This document shows, one piece after another, positions 23,100 to 31,769 of a stretch of 64,000 bases of DNA (positions are counted from its first letter, which is position 1; every line of letters begins with the position of its first letter). The DNA comes from Mycolicibacterium lutetiense (GTDB lineage: Bacteria; Actinomycetota; Actinomycetes; Mycobacteriales; Mycobacteriaceae): NCBI RefSeq assembly GCF_017876775.1, contig NZ_JAGIOP010000002.1, forward strand, positions 1,736,001 to 1,800,000. The letters are read 5' to 3'. The translations under genes and the position numbers were made by a program. The notes beneath the pieces were generated by a model. It saw nothing but the letters and a program-made list of their open reading frames with translations, made no database searches and was not told where the DNA came from.

Positions 23100-24325
23100 G
23101 CTCGAGCCGTTCCGTACTTCGCCAACACCTTCGCCCGCAGCCGCGGCTGGATGTTCACCTTGGTGATGTCACCGTCGTAGTGCTCCAGCACCCGGTGGTC
23201 CATCACCTTGCGCCACAACGGCGGTAGGTAGGTGAGCCCGATCAGCGACGCGTATCCGCTGGGCAGGTTCGGCGAGCCGTCGATGCTGCGCAGGGTCTGG
23301 TATCGGCGGGTGGGGTTGGCGTGGTGATCGCTGTGCCGCTGCAGGTGATAGAGGAACAGGTTGGTCACGATGTGGTCGGAGTTCCAGCTGTGCACCGGCG
23401 CGCACCGCTCGTAGCGTCCGCTGGAGGTCTTCTGCCGCAGCAGTCCGTAGTGCTCGAGGTAGTTCACCGATTCCAGCAGGCTGAATCCGTAGATGGCCTG
23501 GATCACCATGAACGGAACGACGCCGACGCCGAAGATCGCGATCAGCGCACCCCAGAACACCACCGAGATGGCCCACGCGTTGAGTACGTCGTTGGACCAG
23601 TGCCAGGGCGACTTGTCCTGCCGGCGCAACCGCTGGGCCTCCAGCTCCCAGGATGAACGCAGACTTCCGAACACGCTGCGCGGCAGGAATTCCCAGAATG
23701 TTTCGCCGAAGCGGGCCGACGCGGGATCCTCCGGGGTGGCGACGCGGACGTGGTGGCCGCGGTTGTGCTCGATGTAGAAGTGGCCGTACCAGGTCTGGGC
23801 CAGAGTGATCTTGGACAGCCAGCGCTCCAGCGACTCACGCTTGTGCCCCATCTCGTGGGCGGTGTTGATACCCACTCCACCGAGCACACCGACCGACAGG
23901 GCGATACCGATCTTGGCCGGCCAGCCCAGCCCGCCGTCGAAGCCCAGCCAGCTCAGGTCCGACGCGGTGAACAGGTAGGCGCCCATGACCACACTGGCGT
24001 ACTGGAACGGGATGTAGATGTAGGTGCAGTACCGGTAGTACTTGTCGTTCTCCAGCTGCTCCATCAACTCGTCGGGCGGGTTCTGGCCGTCGGGACCGAA
24101 ATTCAGGTCCAGCAGCGGCAGCAAGACGTAGAGCAGGATCGGGCCGATCCAGAGCGGCACCTGCGCGGCCACGTGCCAACCGGCCTGATTGAGCCCCCAC
24201 ACCAGGGGCAGCATCACGAATATCGCCGTCGGGGGAATCAGCCCCATCAGCCACAGATGCCGCTTCTTGTCCCGCCATTGCGCGACGTCTGCGACGTCCG
24301 GTCCGTTCGAGAGTTCCGCCACCAC
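23096..24325 (-). CDS. alkB: Alkane 1-monooxygenase AlkB
   Basis: A 409-residue membrane diiron enzyme that hydroxylates the terminal carbon of medium-chain n-alkanes. It has about six hydrophobic helices and the histidine boxes HEMGHKRE, EHNRGHHVRVATPED and QRHSDHHANP, plus the NYLEHYG motif of the HYG box. It needs rubredoxin and rubredoxin reductase; the two rubredoxins follow at once in the operon, the reductase is not in the window. It starts at one of two adjacent GTG codons after AAGGAG. Expression should be driven by the promoter at 24367-24395. Matches Rv3252c. Confidence 0.96.
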   Translation of the reverse strand: MVAELSNGPDVADVAQWRDKKRHLWLMGLIPPTAIFVMLPLVWGLNQAGWHVAAQVPLWIGPILLYVLLPLLDLNFGPDGQNPPDELMEQLENDKYYRYCTYIYIPFQYASVVMGAYLFTASDLSWLGFDGGLGWPAKIGIALSVGVLGGVGINTAHEMGHKRESLERWLSKITLAQTWYGHFYIEHNRGHHVRVATPEDPASARFGETFWEFLPRSVFGSLRSSWELEAQRLRRQDKSPWHWSNDVLNAWAISVVFWGALIAIFGVGVVPFMVIQAIYGFSLLESVNYLEHYGLLRQKTSSGRYERCAPVHSWNSDHIVTNLFLYHLQRHSDHHANPTRRYQTLRSIDGSPNLPSGYASLIGLTYLPPLWRKVMDHRVLEHYDGDITKVNIQPRLRAKVLAKYGTARA

Positions 24326-24366
24326 GATGAGTCTCCTTATGTGAGAGCTGTCACTGCAATGACTTG

Positions 24367-24395
24367 ACTATATGCGTCACCGTGTCGCCTGTCTA
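24367..24395 (-). promoter_or_regulatory. alkB promoter with operator-like dyads
   Basis: On the minus strand TAGACA (24390-24395) and TATAGT (24367-24372) are separated by exactly 17 bases, close to the sigma-A consensus. An imperfect 15-base dyad GCGaCAC-G-GTGaCGC fills the spacer (24374-24388), and the perfect palindrome TGTCTAGACA (24390-24399) overlaps the -35 box. Binding of the operon's TetR protein here would block RNA polymerase. Confidence 0.6.
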
Positions 24396-24464
24396 GACAT
24401 TTGATAGCTATTTGTAAACCAGCAAGGGTGCGCAGAATCGCCATCGGTCAAAACCAGGTTTCCG

Positions 24465-25946
24465 CTACGAGAGCGGCTGCATCTCTCCCGCCGACCGGCT
24501 GCCCAGCACGGAATGCCTCCGGCCGTAGGCGGCGTACACCACCACGCCGATCGCCATCCAGAGCAGGAACCGGATCCAGGTCAGCCCCGTCAGATTCAGC
24601 ATCAGCCACAGGCACGCCAGGATCGCGGCGATCGGCAACACCGGCACCCACGGCACGCGGAATCCCCGCGGCAGGTCAGGCCGGGTCCGCCGCAGCACGA
24701 TCACCCCGGCCGACACCAGCACGAAGGCGAACAACGTGCCGATGTTGACCATCTCCTCCAGCCGGCCCATCGGGAACACCGAGGCCGCGATCGCCACCAG
24801 CACGCCGACGATCACGGTGATCCGGACCGGTGTGCCACGGCTGCCGGTGACGGCGAGCCGCCGCGGCAGCAGACCATCACGTGACATCGCGAACAGCACC
24901 CGGGTCTGCCCCAGCATCAACACGATCACCACCGTGGTGAGCCCCGCAAGCGCGCCGATGGAGATGATCTTCGCCGCCCAGTACACACCGTTCGCGGCGA
25001 AGGCTGTGGCCAGGTTGGCGTGGCCGTCGGGCGCATCGCGCAGCACGGTGTAGGACACCATGCCCGACAGCACCACCGACACCGCGACGTACAGCACGGT
25101 GACGATGCCGAGTGAGGCCAGGATGCCGCGGGGCATATCGCGCTGCGGATTGCGGGTCTCCTCGGCGGTGGTCGCGACGACGTCGAAGCCGATGAACGCA
25201 AAGAACACGATCGAGGCGCCGGCCAGCACGCCGTACCAGCCGTAGTGGCTGCCCGCAGCCCCGGTCAACAAGGAGAACACTGACTGATCGACACCGGTGG
25301 CACCCGCACCGGCCTCGTTCGGCGGGATGAACGGGGTGTAGTTCTCCGCCTTGATGTAGAACGCACCGACGATCACCACCAACAACACGACCGACACCTT
25401 GATGATCGTGATCGCCAGACTGAACTGTGCCGACAACTTGGTGCCGACCACCAGGAGCATCGTCACCAGCACGATGATCACCAGCGCGCCCCAGTCGACC
25501 GCGACACCGCCGACATCAGCAATCCCGCCGCCGAATCCGAACACCGTTCCGAGGTAGCTCGACCACCCCTTGGCCACCACCGCGGACGCGACGGCGAACT
25601 CCAGGATCAGATCCCATCCGATGATCCACGCCGCGAACTCACCGAACGTGGCATAGGAAAAGGTGTACGCGCTGCCCGCCACGGGCACCGTCGAGGCGAA
25701 CTCGGCGTAACACAAGGCGGCCAAACCGCACGCCACGGCGGCGATGAGGAAGGCGATCGAGATCGCCGGTCCGGTCAGATTTCCCGCCGTGGAGGCCGTG
25801 ATGGTGAAAATGCCCGCGCCGATCACGACCGACACACCGAAAACCGTCAGGTCCCACCACGTGAGGTTCTTGCGGAGCCGGGTCGACGGCTCATCGGTGT
25901 CGGCAATGGACTGCTCGACTGATTTGATTCGCCGAAGGGCGGACAT
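24465..25946 (-). CDS. APC-family amino acid permease
   Basis: A 493-residue cationic amino-acid transporter-like permease with 12 or more membrane helices. The first helix motif is FGVSVVIGAGIFTITA, followed by GPAISIAFLIAAVACGLAALCYAEFAS, both typical of the CAT branch (YfnA/GadC relatives). It probably imports a basic or neutral amino acid by proton exchange; the substrate is not readable. It matches Rv3253c and lies 139 bases downstream of the alkB start region on the same strand, so it is a separate unit ahead of the alkB promoter. Confidence 0.88.
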   Translation of the reverse strand: MSALRRIKSVEQSIADTDEPSTRLRKNLTWWDLTVFGVSVVIGAGIFTITASTAGNLTGPAISIAFLIAAVACGLAALCYAEFASTVPVAGSAYTFSYATFGEFAAWIIGWDLILEFAVASAVVAKGWSSYLGTVFGFGGGIADVGGVAVDWGALVIIVLVTMLLVVGTKLSAQFSLAITIIKVSVVLLVVIVGAFYIKAENYTPFIPPNEAGAGATGVDQSVFSLLTGAAGSHYGWYGVLAGASIVFFAFIGFDVVATTAEETRNPQRDMPRGILASLGIVTVLYVAVSVVLSGMVSYTVLRDAPDGHANLATAFAANGVYWAAKIISIGALAGLTTVVIVLMLGQTRVLFAMSRDGLLPRRLAVTGSRGTPVRITVIVGVLVAIAASVFPMGRLEEMVNIGTLFAFVLVSAGVIVLRRTRPDLPRGFRVPWVPVLPIAAILACLWLMLNLTGLTWIRFLLWMAIGVVVYAAYGRRHSVLGSRSAGEMQPLS

Positions 25947-26103
25947 AGTTCGGTTTGCCTCACATCCTGGCCGGGGTCACGCAATGTTCCCACCACGGTG
26001 GCTGCCAATTGAGTAGGACGCACAAAGTTGCGGTCAGAACGATCCCGTCGCGCCGACGTGGGGCTTGCATCACAGTCGTTGCCGATCGTGATACGGTCCG
26101 CGC

Positions 26104-26937
26104 ATGGCAGACCTCCCGTACTTTGACCTGCTCATCAGCGAACGGCAGGGCGGCGGCGAATCCGGCCAACTGTGGGAAAACCAGGTGCACTGGGGCTACT
26201 GGGAGAACCCCAAGAACGCCAAGAACACCCGGGCTGACTATGTCGCCGCCATGGAGCAGATGAACCGCGAGCTACTCAAGGCCGGACGGGTCGGCGACGG
26301 GCAGAAGCTGCTGGATGCCGGCTGTGGATTTGGCGGCACCATTCAGCAGATCAACGCCGAGCACTCCGGCATGGACCTCACCGGCCTGAACATCGATGCC
26401 CGCCAGCTCGCCGCCGCGGGGACGCAGACCAAGCCCGTCAACGGGAACAAGATCGACTGGGTCGAGGCCGACGCCTGCCAGCTGCCGTTCGAGGACAATT
26501 CCTTCGACCGCGTCTTGGCCGTCGAATGCATCTTCCACTTCCCATCCCGTGAGAAGTTCCTCGCCGAAGCTGGACGGGTGCTCAAGCCGGGTGGCTATCT
26601 GGCGGTCTCCGACTTCGTTCCGACCCTGACGTTCCTCGGCAAGACCCCGTTCTGGATGGTGATTCGAACCCAGATCGCCAAGTCCTACGGAACGCTCGGG
26701 AGTGTGCCTCTGCGGGGCTACAAATCCATGGGCAAACGTGCGGGACTTCAGCTCGAAGCAAACCGCAATATCCGGAAGAACACGCTGCCGACATATCCGT
26801 TCATACTCAAGTTCTGCCGCGAACAGGGGTCAGCGGACGCGCAGCAGGTATTGATGGTGGGTACCCGGTGGATGAAGTGGCTGTCCAAGCTCGGCCTCAT
26901 CCAGTACCGGGTGTACACGTTCCATAAGCCCGCCTGA
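26104..26937 (+). CDS. SAM-dependent class I methyltransferase
   Basis: A 277-residue methyltransferase. The SAM-binding motif I is LLDAGCGFGGT (about residues 62-72), the acidic end of strand 2 is GLNIDARQL, motif II region is VEADACQLPFEDNSFDRVLAVE, and post-motif III is GRVLKPGGYLAVSDF. It resembles small-molecule C- or O-methyltransferases of the UbiE/rifamycin methyltransferase type. It is transcribed divergently from the permease and convergently to an AurF-like oxygenase. A terminator follows. The position corresponds to Rv3254 in H37Rv, which this is not; acquired accessory gene likely. The acceptor substrate is unknown. Confidence 0.83.
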   Translation: MADLPYFDLLISERQGGGESGQLWENQVHWGYWENPKNAKNTRADYVAAMEQMNRELLKAGRVGDGQKLLDAGCGFGGTIQQINAEHSGMDLTGLNIDARQLAAAGTQTKPVNGNKIDWVEADACQLPFEDNSFDRVLAVECIFHFPSREKFLAEAGRVLKPGGYLAVSDFVPTLTFLGKTPFWMVIRTQIAKSYGTLGSVPLRGYKSMGKRAGLQLEANRNIRKNTLPTYPFILKFCREQGSADAQQVLMVGTRWMKWLSKLGLIQYRVYTFHKPA

Positions 26938-26994
26938 GGGCACATGAGTTCGAGCTGACAGCCCCATTGCCTGAAGGCCATTGACTGACCGATA

Positions 26995-27021
26995 CGGCAC
27001 TGCCGTGCCGGTTTTTCTTTT
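26995..27021 (+). terminator. Terminator after the methyltransferase gene
   Basis: CGGCAC (26995-27000) pairs with GTGCCG (27005-27010) around TGCC, followed by GTTTTTCTTTT. A 10-base T-rich tract makes this a classic intrinsic terminator, unusual for the surroundings. Confidence 0.72.
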
Positions 27022-27076
27022 GCCGCCCCGGCCAGGCAAGCGAGAAAAACCGCCGACGCAGCACAGGCTCAGTCCA

Positions 27077-28390
27077 TCATAGAGTCGGCGTGAATTCAGC
27101 GAGCGCCAAGATCATCAACACCACCAAAGCGAGCCCGATCAGGCCGCCTACAGGAATCATGACCACGCACACCACGACCCAGACGAAAAGCCGCGGCCAT
27201 TCGAACGACTGATTGCCGACCACACCGCCACGGCGCTCCCGTAGCAGGTGGTAGACCGCCCACACGCCCGCACCGGCAGCGGCGCACGCGATGATCCGCA
27301 CTCCGTCCGGAGTCGCAAGCAGGGCAACGCTCGCCATCGCTGCTACAGCCACGACACGAGCCCACACTGTCGTACGGATCTCTGCAAGCTGGGAAACCGT
27401 CGAACTTTCGAATAAGCGATTCGGCTCACTGCGATAGCGCGGGATACGGCCATCGATGCCCAGCAATCGCCAGATCCAGCGCGACCACACCGTCCGAAGT
27501 CCGAGCCGATCCGCGACCCTCCGAGCGTCCGCGGCGGACTCCGCCATCATCTGACGCGAGTGTCCACTTCGCCAGTAGGCGGACTTGAAAGCTCGTCGTG
27601 GCACCCCAAATTCACGCGCGAACGTCCTCGGCGGAGTAAATATTTCGCCCATCAGCCAGCGCAGAAAAAGCGGGAACATTACCGCATAAACCGCCCGCTT
27701 CCACCGCCCCGAATATTGCACGCGCTCAACCAAATGGTCGTCGGCAAAAGTAATATGACGGGATTCCTCTGCCAAATGAATATATAGAATCCTATTAAGC
27801 AACGGAGGCACCCGATGTTGCCCCCGCAGCATAAGTGTCTGCTGAAAATGAACTGGCTGTTCACCGCCAAGCACACCAATAAAGAGCAGGACACTGAGGT
27901 ATCCGCTGAGGAAACCTACGAGAGGACCCAAGATCCGCGACATGCGTCGCATGCCAGGCACATCTTGATCGTTTCGATTAATAAATTCCTGGAACATCTG
28001 GATGTGATTGCATTCGTCGGTGACTTCATGCATGAGATACCGAAATACTGGATCAGAATTAGAAAGTTTTCCAGCATAATGCACTACGCCGCGAATCAGA
28101 ATCATCTCGAACTGAATCCCGACTTTGAACGTGTTGGCCGTGATCCATCGGCCTATGTCCACACGCTTTTGAAGTGGCTGCTCGGCATACCAGGCGGTCG
28201 CCGCAAGCGGACTGGTCTCAGCGCGCACCTGCCAACGGGAGTCATTTTTGTCCAGGACGTTCTCAGGCGCATCCCAGTCGATGTCGACGAATGGGTCGAA
28301 CCGTAGTCGAGTCGTCGCGAAGGAGAGGGCCTCCACCCTGTCGATGTAGAGGTCCTCTGGAGTGTCACCCGCGTCGCCGACCGTTGTCAT
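27077..28390 (-). CDS. AurF-like diiron oxygenase with C-terminal membrane segments
   Basis: A 437-residue protein. Residues 60-330 form an AurF-type (p-aminobenzoate N-oxygenase-like) ferritin-fold diiron domain: E95 (QFEMIL), E126 and H129 (DECNHIQMF), and H205, E209, H212 (HLAEESRHITF) match the E, ExxH, HxxxExxH ligand pattern. About residues 340-437 contain several hydrophobic helices, so the protein should be membrane-bound, unlike AurF itself. The middle of the gene (27640-28100) is clearly AT-richer than its neighbours, indicating recent transfer. Known relatives oxidise amines or other small molecules; the substrate here is unknown, but the adjacent methyltransferase may work on the same compound. 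Confidence 0.78.
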   Translation of the reverse strand: MTTVGDAGDTPEDLYIDRVEALSFATTRLRFDPFVDIDWDAPENVLDKNDSRWQVRAETSPLAATAWYAEQPLQKRVDIGRWITANTFKVGIQFEMILIRGVVHYAGKLSNSDPVFRYLMHEVTDECNHIQMFQEFINRNDQDVPGMRRMSRILGPLVGFLSGYLSVLLFIGVLGGEQPVHFQQTLMLRGQHRVPPLLNRILYIHLAEESRHITFADDHLVERVQYSGRWKRAVYAVMFPLFLRWLMGEIFTPPRTFAREFGVPRRAFKSAYWRSGHSRQMMAESAADARRVADRLGLRTVWSRWIWRLLGIDGRIPRYRSEPNRLFESSTVSQLAEIRTTVWARVVAVAAMASVALLATPDGVRIIACAAAGAGVWAVYHLLRERRGGVVGNQSFEWPRLFVWVVVCVVMIPVGGLIGLALVVLMILALAEFTPTL

Positions 28391-28863
28391 TTTCCTATCC
28401 GTTGATAAGTGAGGGGCCTTGCAGAGGGTATCAATCTGAGAGTCGAATCACGCCTTCAGCCACAGCTTTGTGCCATGAGTTGTTGCGCATTCGTTAAACC
28501 TACGGCGCCAGGCAAACTCGGGCATCCCGCGACCCGGTCGCTGAAGCCACTCCGCCCGCAGGTGAACGGCTGCGTACCCCCGGCGCCGCGAGCCGCTTGG
28601 CAACCCCTGCCGCCGGAGCCCCGCCGCTTTGGTCACACCGCCAGTGCGCGACGGACCCTGGCGAGGCCCTAAGAATTCTTCTCATTTCACGGATACCGTA
28701 ATGGCAACGCGGCGCGCGCGGGACCAAAATGAGTGGCAGCGTAAGTTGGCCCGGCCGGCGGTCTGAGCTGTTGACACCCGCGGATCCAAGACCCTGCCGC
28801 CGGGACGCGGCGGGGCCCGTTAAACCCTCTCAAACAACTGGCCGCGGTCGAGTCGTCGGGGCA

Positions 28864-28959
28864 GTTGACGCCGCTGACTCTCTTCGCTCCGTCGAAGCCC
28901 CGCGGCCCGGCCACCGCCCAGGCTTTGACCGACGAGGAGTCGACGGCCGCGGTCGGTCG
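28864..28959 (-). pseudogene. Relic of an IS5-type transposase
   Basis: One minus-strand frame reads RPTAAVDSSSVKA followed by GPRGFDGAKRVSGVN, which resembles the catalytic DSxSVK and GFDGAKKxxGxKRH segments of IS5-family DDE transposases. The rest of the gene is absent and the match decays immediately after, so this is a fragment of about 30 codons. It lies in the 660-base stretch (28391-29051) between the AurF-like gene and tnpB, which otherwise contains no recognisable gene. Confidence 0.45.
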
Positions 28960-29051
28960 GCGGCCGCATGACCACACATCATCATCACGGGTACCGTCAC
29001 GAATGCGCTGGCCAGCGTGTTTGTCGGTCTGACATGAGACGCTGATCGGTG

Positions 29052-30482
29052 ATGGCGCGCCACACCACATTCCGGTTCTGTCTCGATCCGACGGTCGAGC
29101 AGCGCGAGGTGCTGGCCCGTCATGCCGGGGCATCGCGGTTCGCCTTCAACCAGTGCCTACGCATTGTGAAGACCGCGCTCACCCACCGCAAAACCGACCC
29201 GAGCGTTGATGTCCCGTGGACCGGGTTTGATCTGATCAACACGTTCAACGCGTGGAAAAAGACCGAAGACGCCGGCCGGGTCTTCACCGTCGATGTCGAC
29301 GGCGGTGTTGACCTGGCGATAACAGGTCTGTCGTGGCGTCGTGAGGTGTGTCAGCAGGTGTTCGAGGAAGCGGCCGTCGATCTGGGCAAGGGCCTCAAGG
29401 CGTGGTCGGACTGGCGATCAGGTAAGCGTAAAGGCAAGCGCGTCGGGTTCCCCCGGTTCAAGAAGAAGGCCGCGGCTGTTGCGTCGTTTCGGCTGCGCAA
29501 CAAACACCCCAAGGGCAAACCCGCTGCGATCCGGATCGGGGACAACAGGCGGCCTCGGTCGGTCACAATGCCCGGCATCGGGCAGGTCGCAGTTCATGAC
29601 GACACTCGCCGGCTGCGGCAACTACTCGCAAAACGCCGGGCGAAGATCTGTTTCGTGACCATCAGCTACCACGGGGGCCGATGGTGGATTTCGCTGAACG
29701 TCGAGGCCGCAGACCTGCACCCCGCCCACCAGCACCCGACCGGTGACCCCGTTGACGAGGTCCGCTGGGTGGGTGTGGACCGCGGCCTGTCAGCGTTTGT
29801 GGTCGCCGCCGCCGCCGACGGCACAGAAGTTGCCCGAGTCAGCGATGCGCCCAAAGCATTGGCCGCCGGGCTCAAACAGCAACGACGATTATCGAAGTCG
29901 TTGTCACGCAAAAGGAAGGGATCACAACACCGAAAGGACGCTGCGGCCCGGTTGGGCCGCCATCACCATCGTGTCGCCAATGTACGGCGGCATTTCCTGC
30001 ACCAGGTATCGGGTGAGCTGGTCAAGACCCACGACCGGATCGTCATCGAGAACCTCAACGTGGCAGGCATGGTGGCCAACCACCGGCTGGCACGGGCGAT
30101 CTTGGATGCGGGATGGGCCGAGTTCGCTCGCTTGCTCAAATACAAGCAGGCGTGGCGCGGAGGCCACCTCGTCGAAGCCGACCGCTGGTTTCCCTCGACC
30201 CGTCTATGCCCGCACTGCGGGGCAGTTGACCATGCAATGACGCTGGCCGATCGGGTGTTCACCTGTAGCTGTGGATATTCCGCCGACAGGGACACCAACG
30301 CCGCGGTGAATCTGGCCCGCTGGGGCCAAGCCGATCACGACTCCCATCGATCCCCGGACCCCCAAGCAGGAGGCCGGGCCACCAATGTCCGCCGACGGGA
30401 CGGCGCTGGCCAATACCCTCGTGTTGGTGAAACCAGCCCGGATGACGCGGGAACCGACGTTCACACCGCACCAGCGGGCTGA
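29052..30482 (+). CDS. tnpB: TnpB RNA-guided nuclease of an IS200/IS605-IS607-type transposon
   Basis: A 476-residue TnpB. The N-terminal wedge/REC domain begins MARHTTFRFCLDPTVEQREVL. The RuvC nuclease keeps its catalytic acids: D243 (WVGVDRGLS), E333 (RIVIENLNV) and D412 or D414 (SADRDTNAAVNLA). A zinc ribbon C386, C389, C405, C407 sits between the last two. A 55-residue disordered tail follows. TnpB proteins, ancestors of Cas12, cut DNA next to a transposon-adjacent motif using an omega RNA made from the 3' end of the element. No transposase (TnpA) is found nearby, so the element is IS1341-like. An in-frame GTG one codon upstream is also possible. Confidence 0.9.
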   Translation: MARHTTFRFCLDPTVEQREVLARHAGASRFAFNQCLRIVKTALTHRKTDPSVDVPWTGFDLINTFNAWKKTEDAGRVFTVDVDGGVDLAITGLSWRREVCQQVFEEAAVDLGKGLKAWSDWRSGKRKGKRVGFPRFKKKAAAVASFRLRNKHPKGKPAAIRIGDNRRPRSVTMPGIGQVAVHDDTRRLRQLLAKRRAKICFVTISYHGGRWWISLNVEAADLHPAHQHPTGDPVDEVRWVGVDRGLSAFVVAAAADGTEVARVSDAPKALAAGLKQQRRLSKSLSRKRKGSQHRKDAAARLGRHHHRVANVRRHFLHQVSGELVKTHDRIVIENLNVAGMVANHRLARAILDAGWAEFARLLKYKQAWRGGHLVEADRWFPSTRLCPHCGAVDHAMTLADRVFTCSCGYSADRDTNAAVNLARWGQADHDSHRSPDPQAGGRATNVRRRDGAGQYPRVGETSPDDAGTDVHTAPAG

Positions 30483-30541
30483 ACCGACGACGCCCGAGAA
30501 GGGCGGTGCCAGACACTCAACCGAGTTGTTCGACACGCTTT
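30380..30541 (+). ncRNA. Putative omega RNA scaffold and guide of TnpB
   Basis: By family rule the omega RNA covers the end of tnpB and the right transposon end. Beyond the stop there is a CGCCC-GAGAA-GGGCG hairpin (30491-30505) and a TCAAC right-end-like sequence (about 30517-30521). The guide would be roughly 30522-30541, which abuts the manA stop codon. Boundaries are inferred, not measured. Confidence 0.4.
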
Positions 30542-31766
30542 AGATTCCGATGGTGACACGGAACAGTTTCGTCGGCTCCGCAGCAGTCAACCGGATCGGA
30601 CCGTCCTCGGCCGCCACCCAGGCCGCCATTCCGCGCTCCAGGGTCAGCTTGTCGTCATCGGCATAGATCACCGCGGCGCCTTCATTGCACAGCAGCAGCT
30701 GCGGACCATCGTGGTGGGAGTGCACGTCGATCTCGTCGCCGATGCGCTCGCCGTCGACCGTCAGCACCGACACCGCGAATTCTTGCGCGGGCGTTTGATA
30801 GATGGTTTCCGGCCCGTCCGTGACGGTGTCCGGTCGCAACCGATTTTCGGGAGTCGGGGCGAAGTCCAGCACCCGCAGCAGTTCCGGCACGTCCACGTGC
30901 TTCGGGGTCAGCCCACCGCGCAGCACATTGTCCGAGTTGGCCATCACCTCGACACCGACACCGTGCAGATATGCGTGCAGATTTCCGGCGGGAAGGTAGA
31001 TGCCCTCCCCCGGCCGCAGGCTGATGCGGTTGAGCAACAGGGAGGCCAACACACCGGCATCACCGGGGTATCGCTCGCCGAGTTCCAGCACCGTCTTGAC
31101 CTCGGCGGCGAATTTCTTTGCCCCGGAACGGATGTAGTGAACGGCCCCGTCGAGGACAGCAGGCACCAACACGTCGAGATCGGGCTGGGGCGCGGTGATC
31201 CAGGTAGTAAACAGGGCGCGCAACCCGTCGGCATCGGATTGATCCGACAGCAGGTTGATGAACGGGTCGAGGTCCGAGACCGCCAGCGCCCGCATCAACT
31301 CGACCGTGCGGTCCACCGTGCGAAATCCGGCCAACGCATCGAATTGTCCAAGCGCAACCAGCAATTCGGGCTTGTGGCTGCGGTCACGGTAATTGCGAAT
31401 GGGTGAGGTCACCGGAATGTCGAGCCGATCCTCACGGTCGAAACCCTCCCTCGCCTGCACGGCACTGGGATGGGCCTGCAACGACAATGGTTCATCGGCG
31501 GCCAGAACCTTGACGAGGAAGGGCAGCGCATCGCCGAATCTGCCGATTGCCACGCTGCCCAACTGACCCTCGGGGTCGTCCTGGACCGCCTGCAGCAGCG
31601 ACTCTTCACCGTGCTCGGTCTGCAGCCAGGCCGGGTCGCCCGGGTGCGCACCGAGCCACAGCTCAGCCTCCGGATGGATTGTCGGACTGGGCCTTCCGGT
31701 GAAATCAGCGATTGCAGTACGCGAACCCCAGGCATAGGTCCGCACCGCTCCCCGTAGCAGATGCAC
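30540..31766 (-). CDS. manA: Mannose-6-phosphate isomerase
   Basis: A 408-residue type I phosphomannose isomerase (zinc enzyme) interconverting fructose-6-phosphate and mannose-6-phosphate. Zinc-site and active-site motifs are SLQAHPS, SHKPELLVAL and AGNLHAYLHGVGVEVMANSDN. It starts at GTG (MHLLRGAV). The next two genes upstream encode a TobH-like protein and the phosphomannomutase, with 3 bases between this gene and the TobH-like one, so the three form an operon making mannose-1-phosphate for lipoarabinomannan, mannosylated proteins and GDP-mannose. Matches Rv3255c. The TnpB element ends directly at its 3' end. Confidence 0.94.
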   Translation of the reverse strand: MHLLRGAVRTYAWGSRTAIADFTGRPSPTIHPEAELWLGAHPGDPAWLQTEHGEESLLQAVQDDPEGQLGSVAIGRFGDALPFLVKVLAADEPLSLQAHPSAVQAREGFDREDRLDIPVTSPIRNYRDRSHKPELLVALGQFDALAGFRTVDRTVELMRALAVSDLDPFINLLSDQSDADGLRALFTTWITAPQPDLDVLVPAVLDGAVHYIRSGAKKFAAEVKTVLELGERYPGDAGVLASLLLNRISLRPGEGIYLPAGNLHAYLHGVGVEVMANSDNVLRGGLTPKHVDVPELLRVLDFAPTPENRLRPDTVTDGPETIYQTPAQEFAVSVLTVDGERIGDEIDVHSHHDGPQLLLCNEGAAVIYADDDKLTLERGMAAWVAAEDGPIRLTAAEPTKLFRVTIGI

Positions 31767-31769
31767 TTC

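Noticed and set aside
28687..29133. 148-codon minus-strand frame as a whole gene
   Set aside because: Only the 30 or so codons at 28864-28959 resemble a transposase; the rest has no support and the start lies within tnpB.
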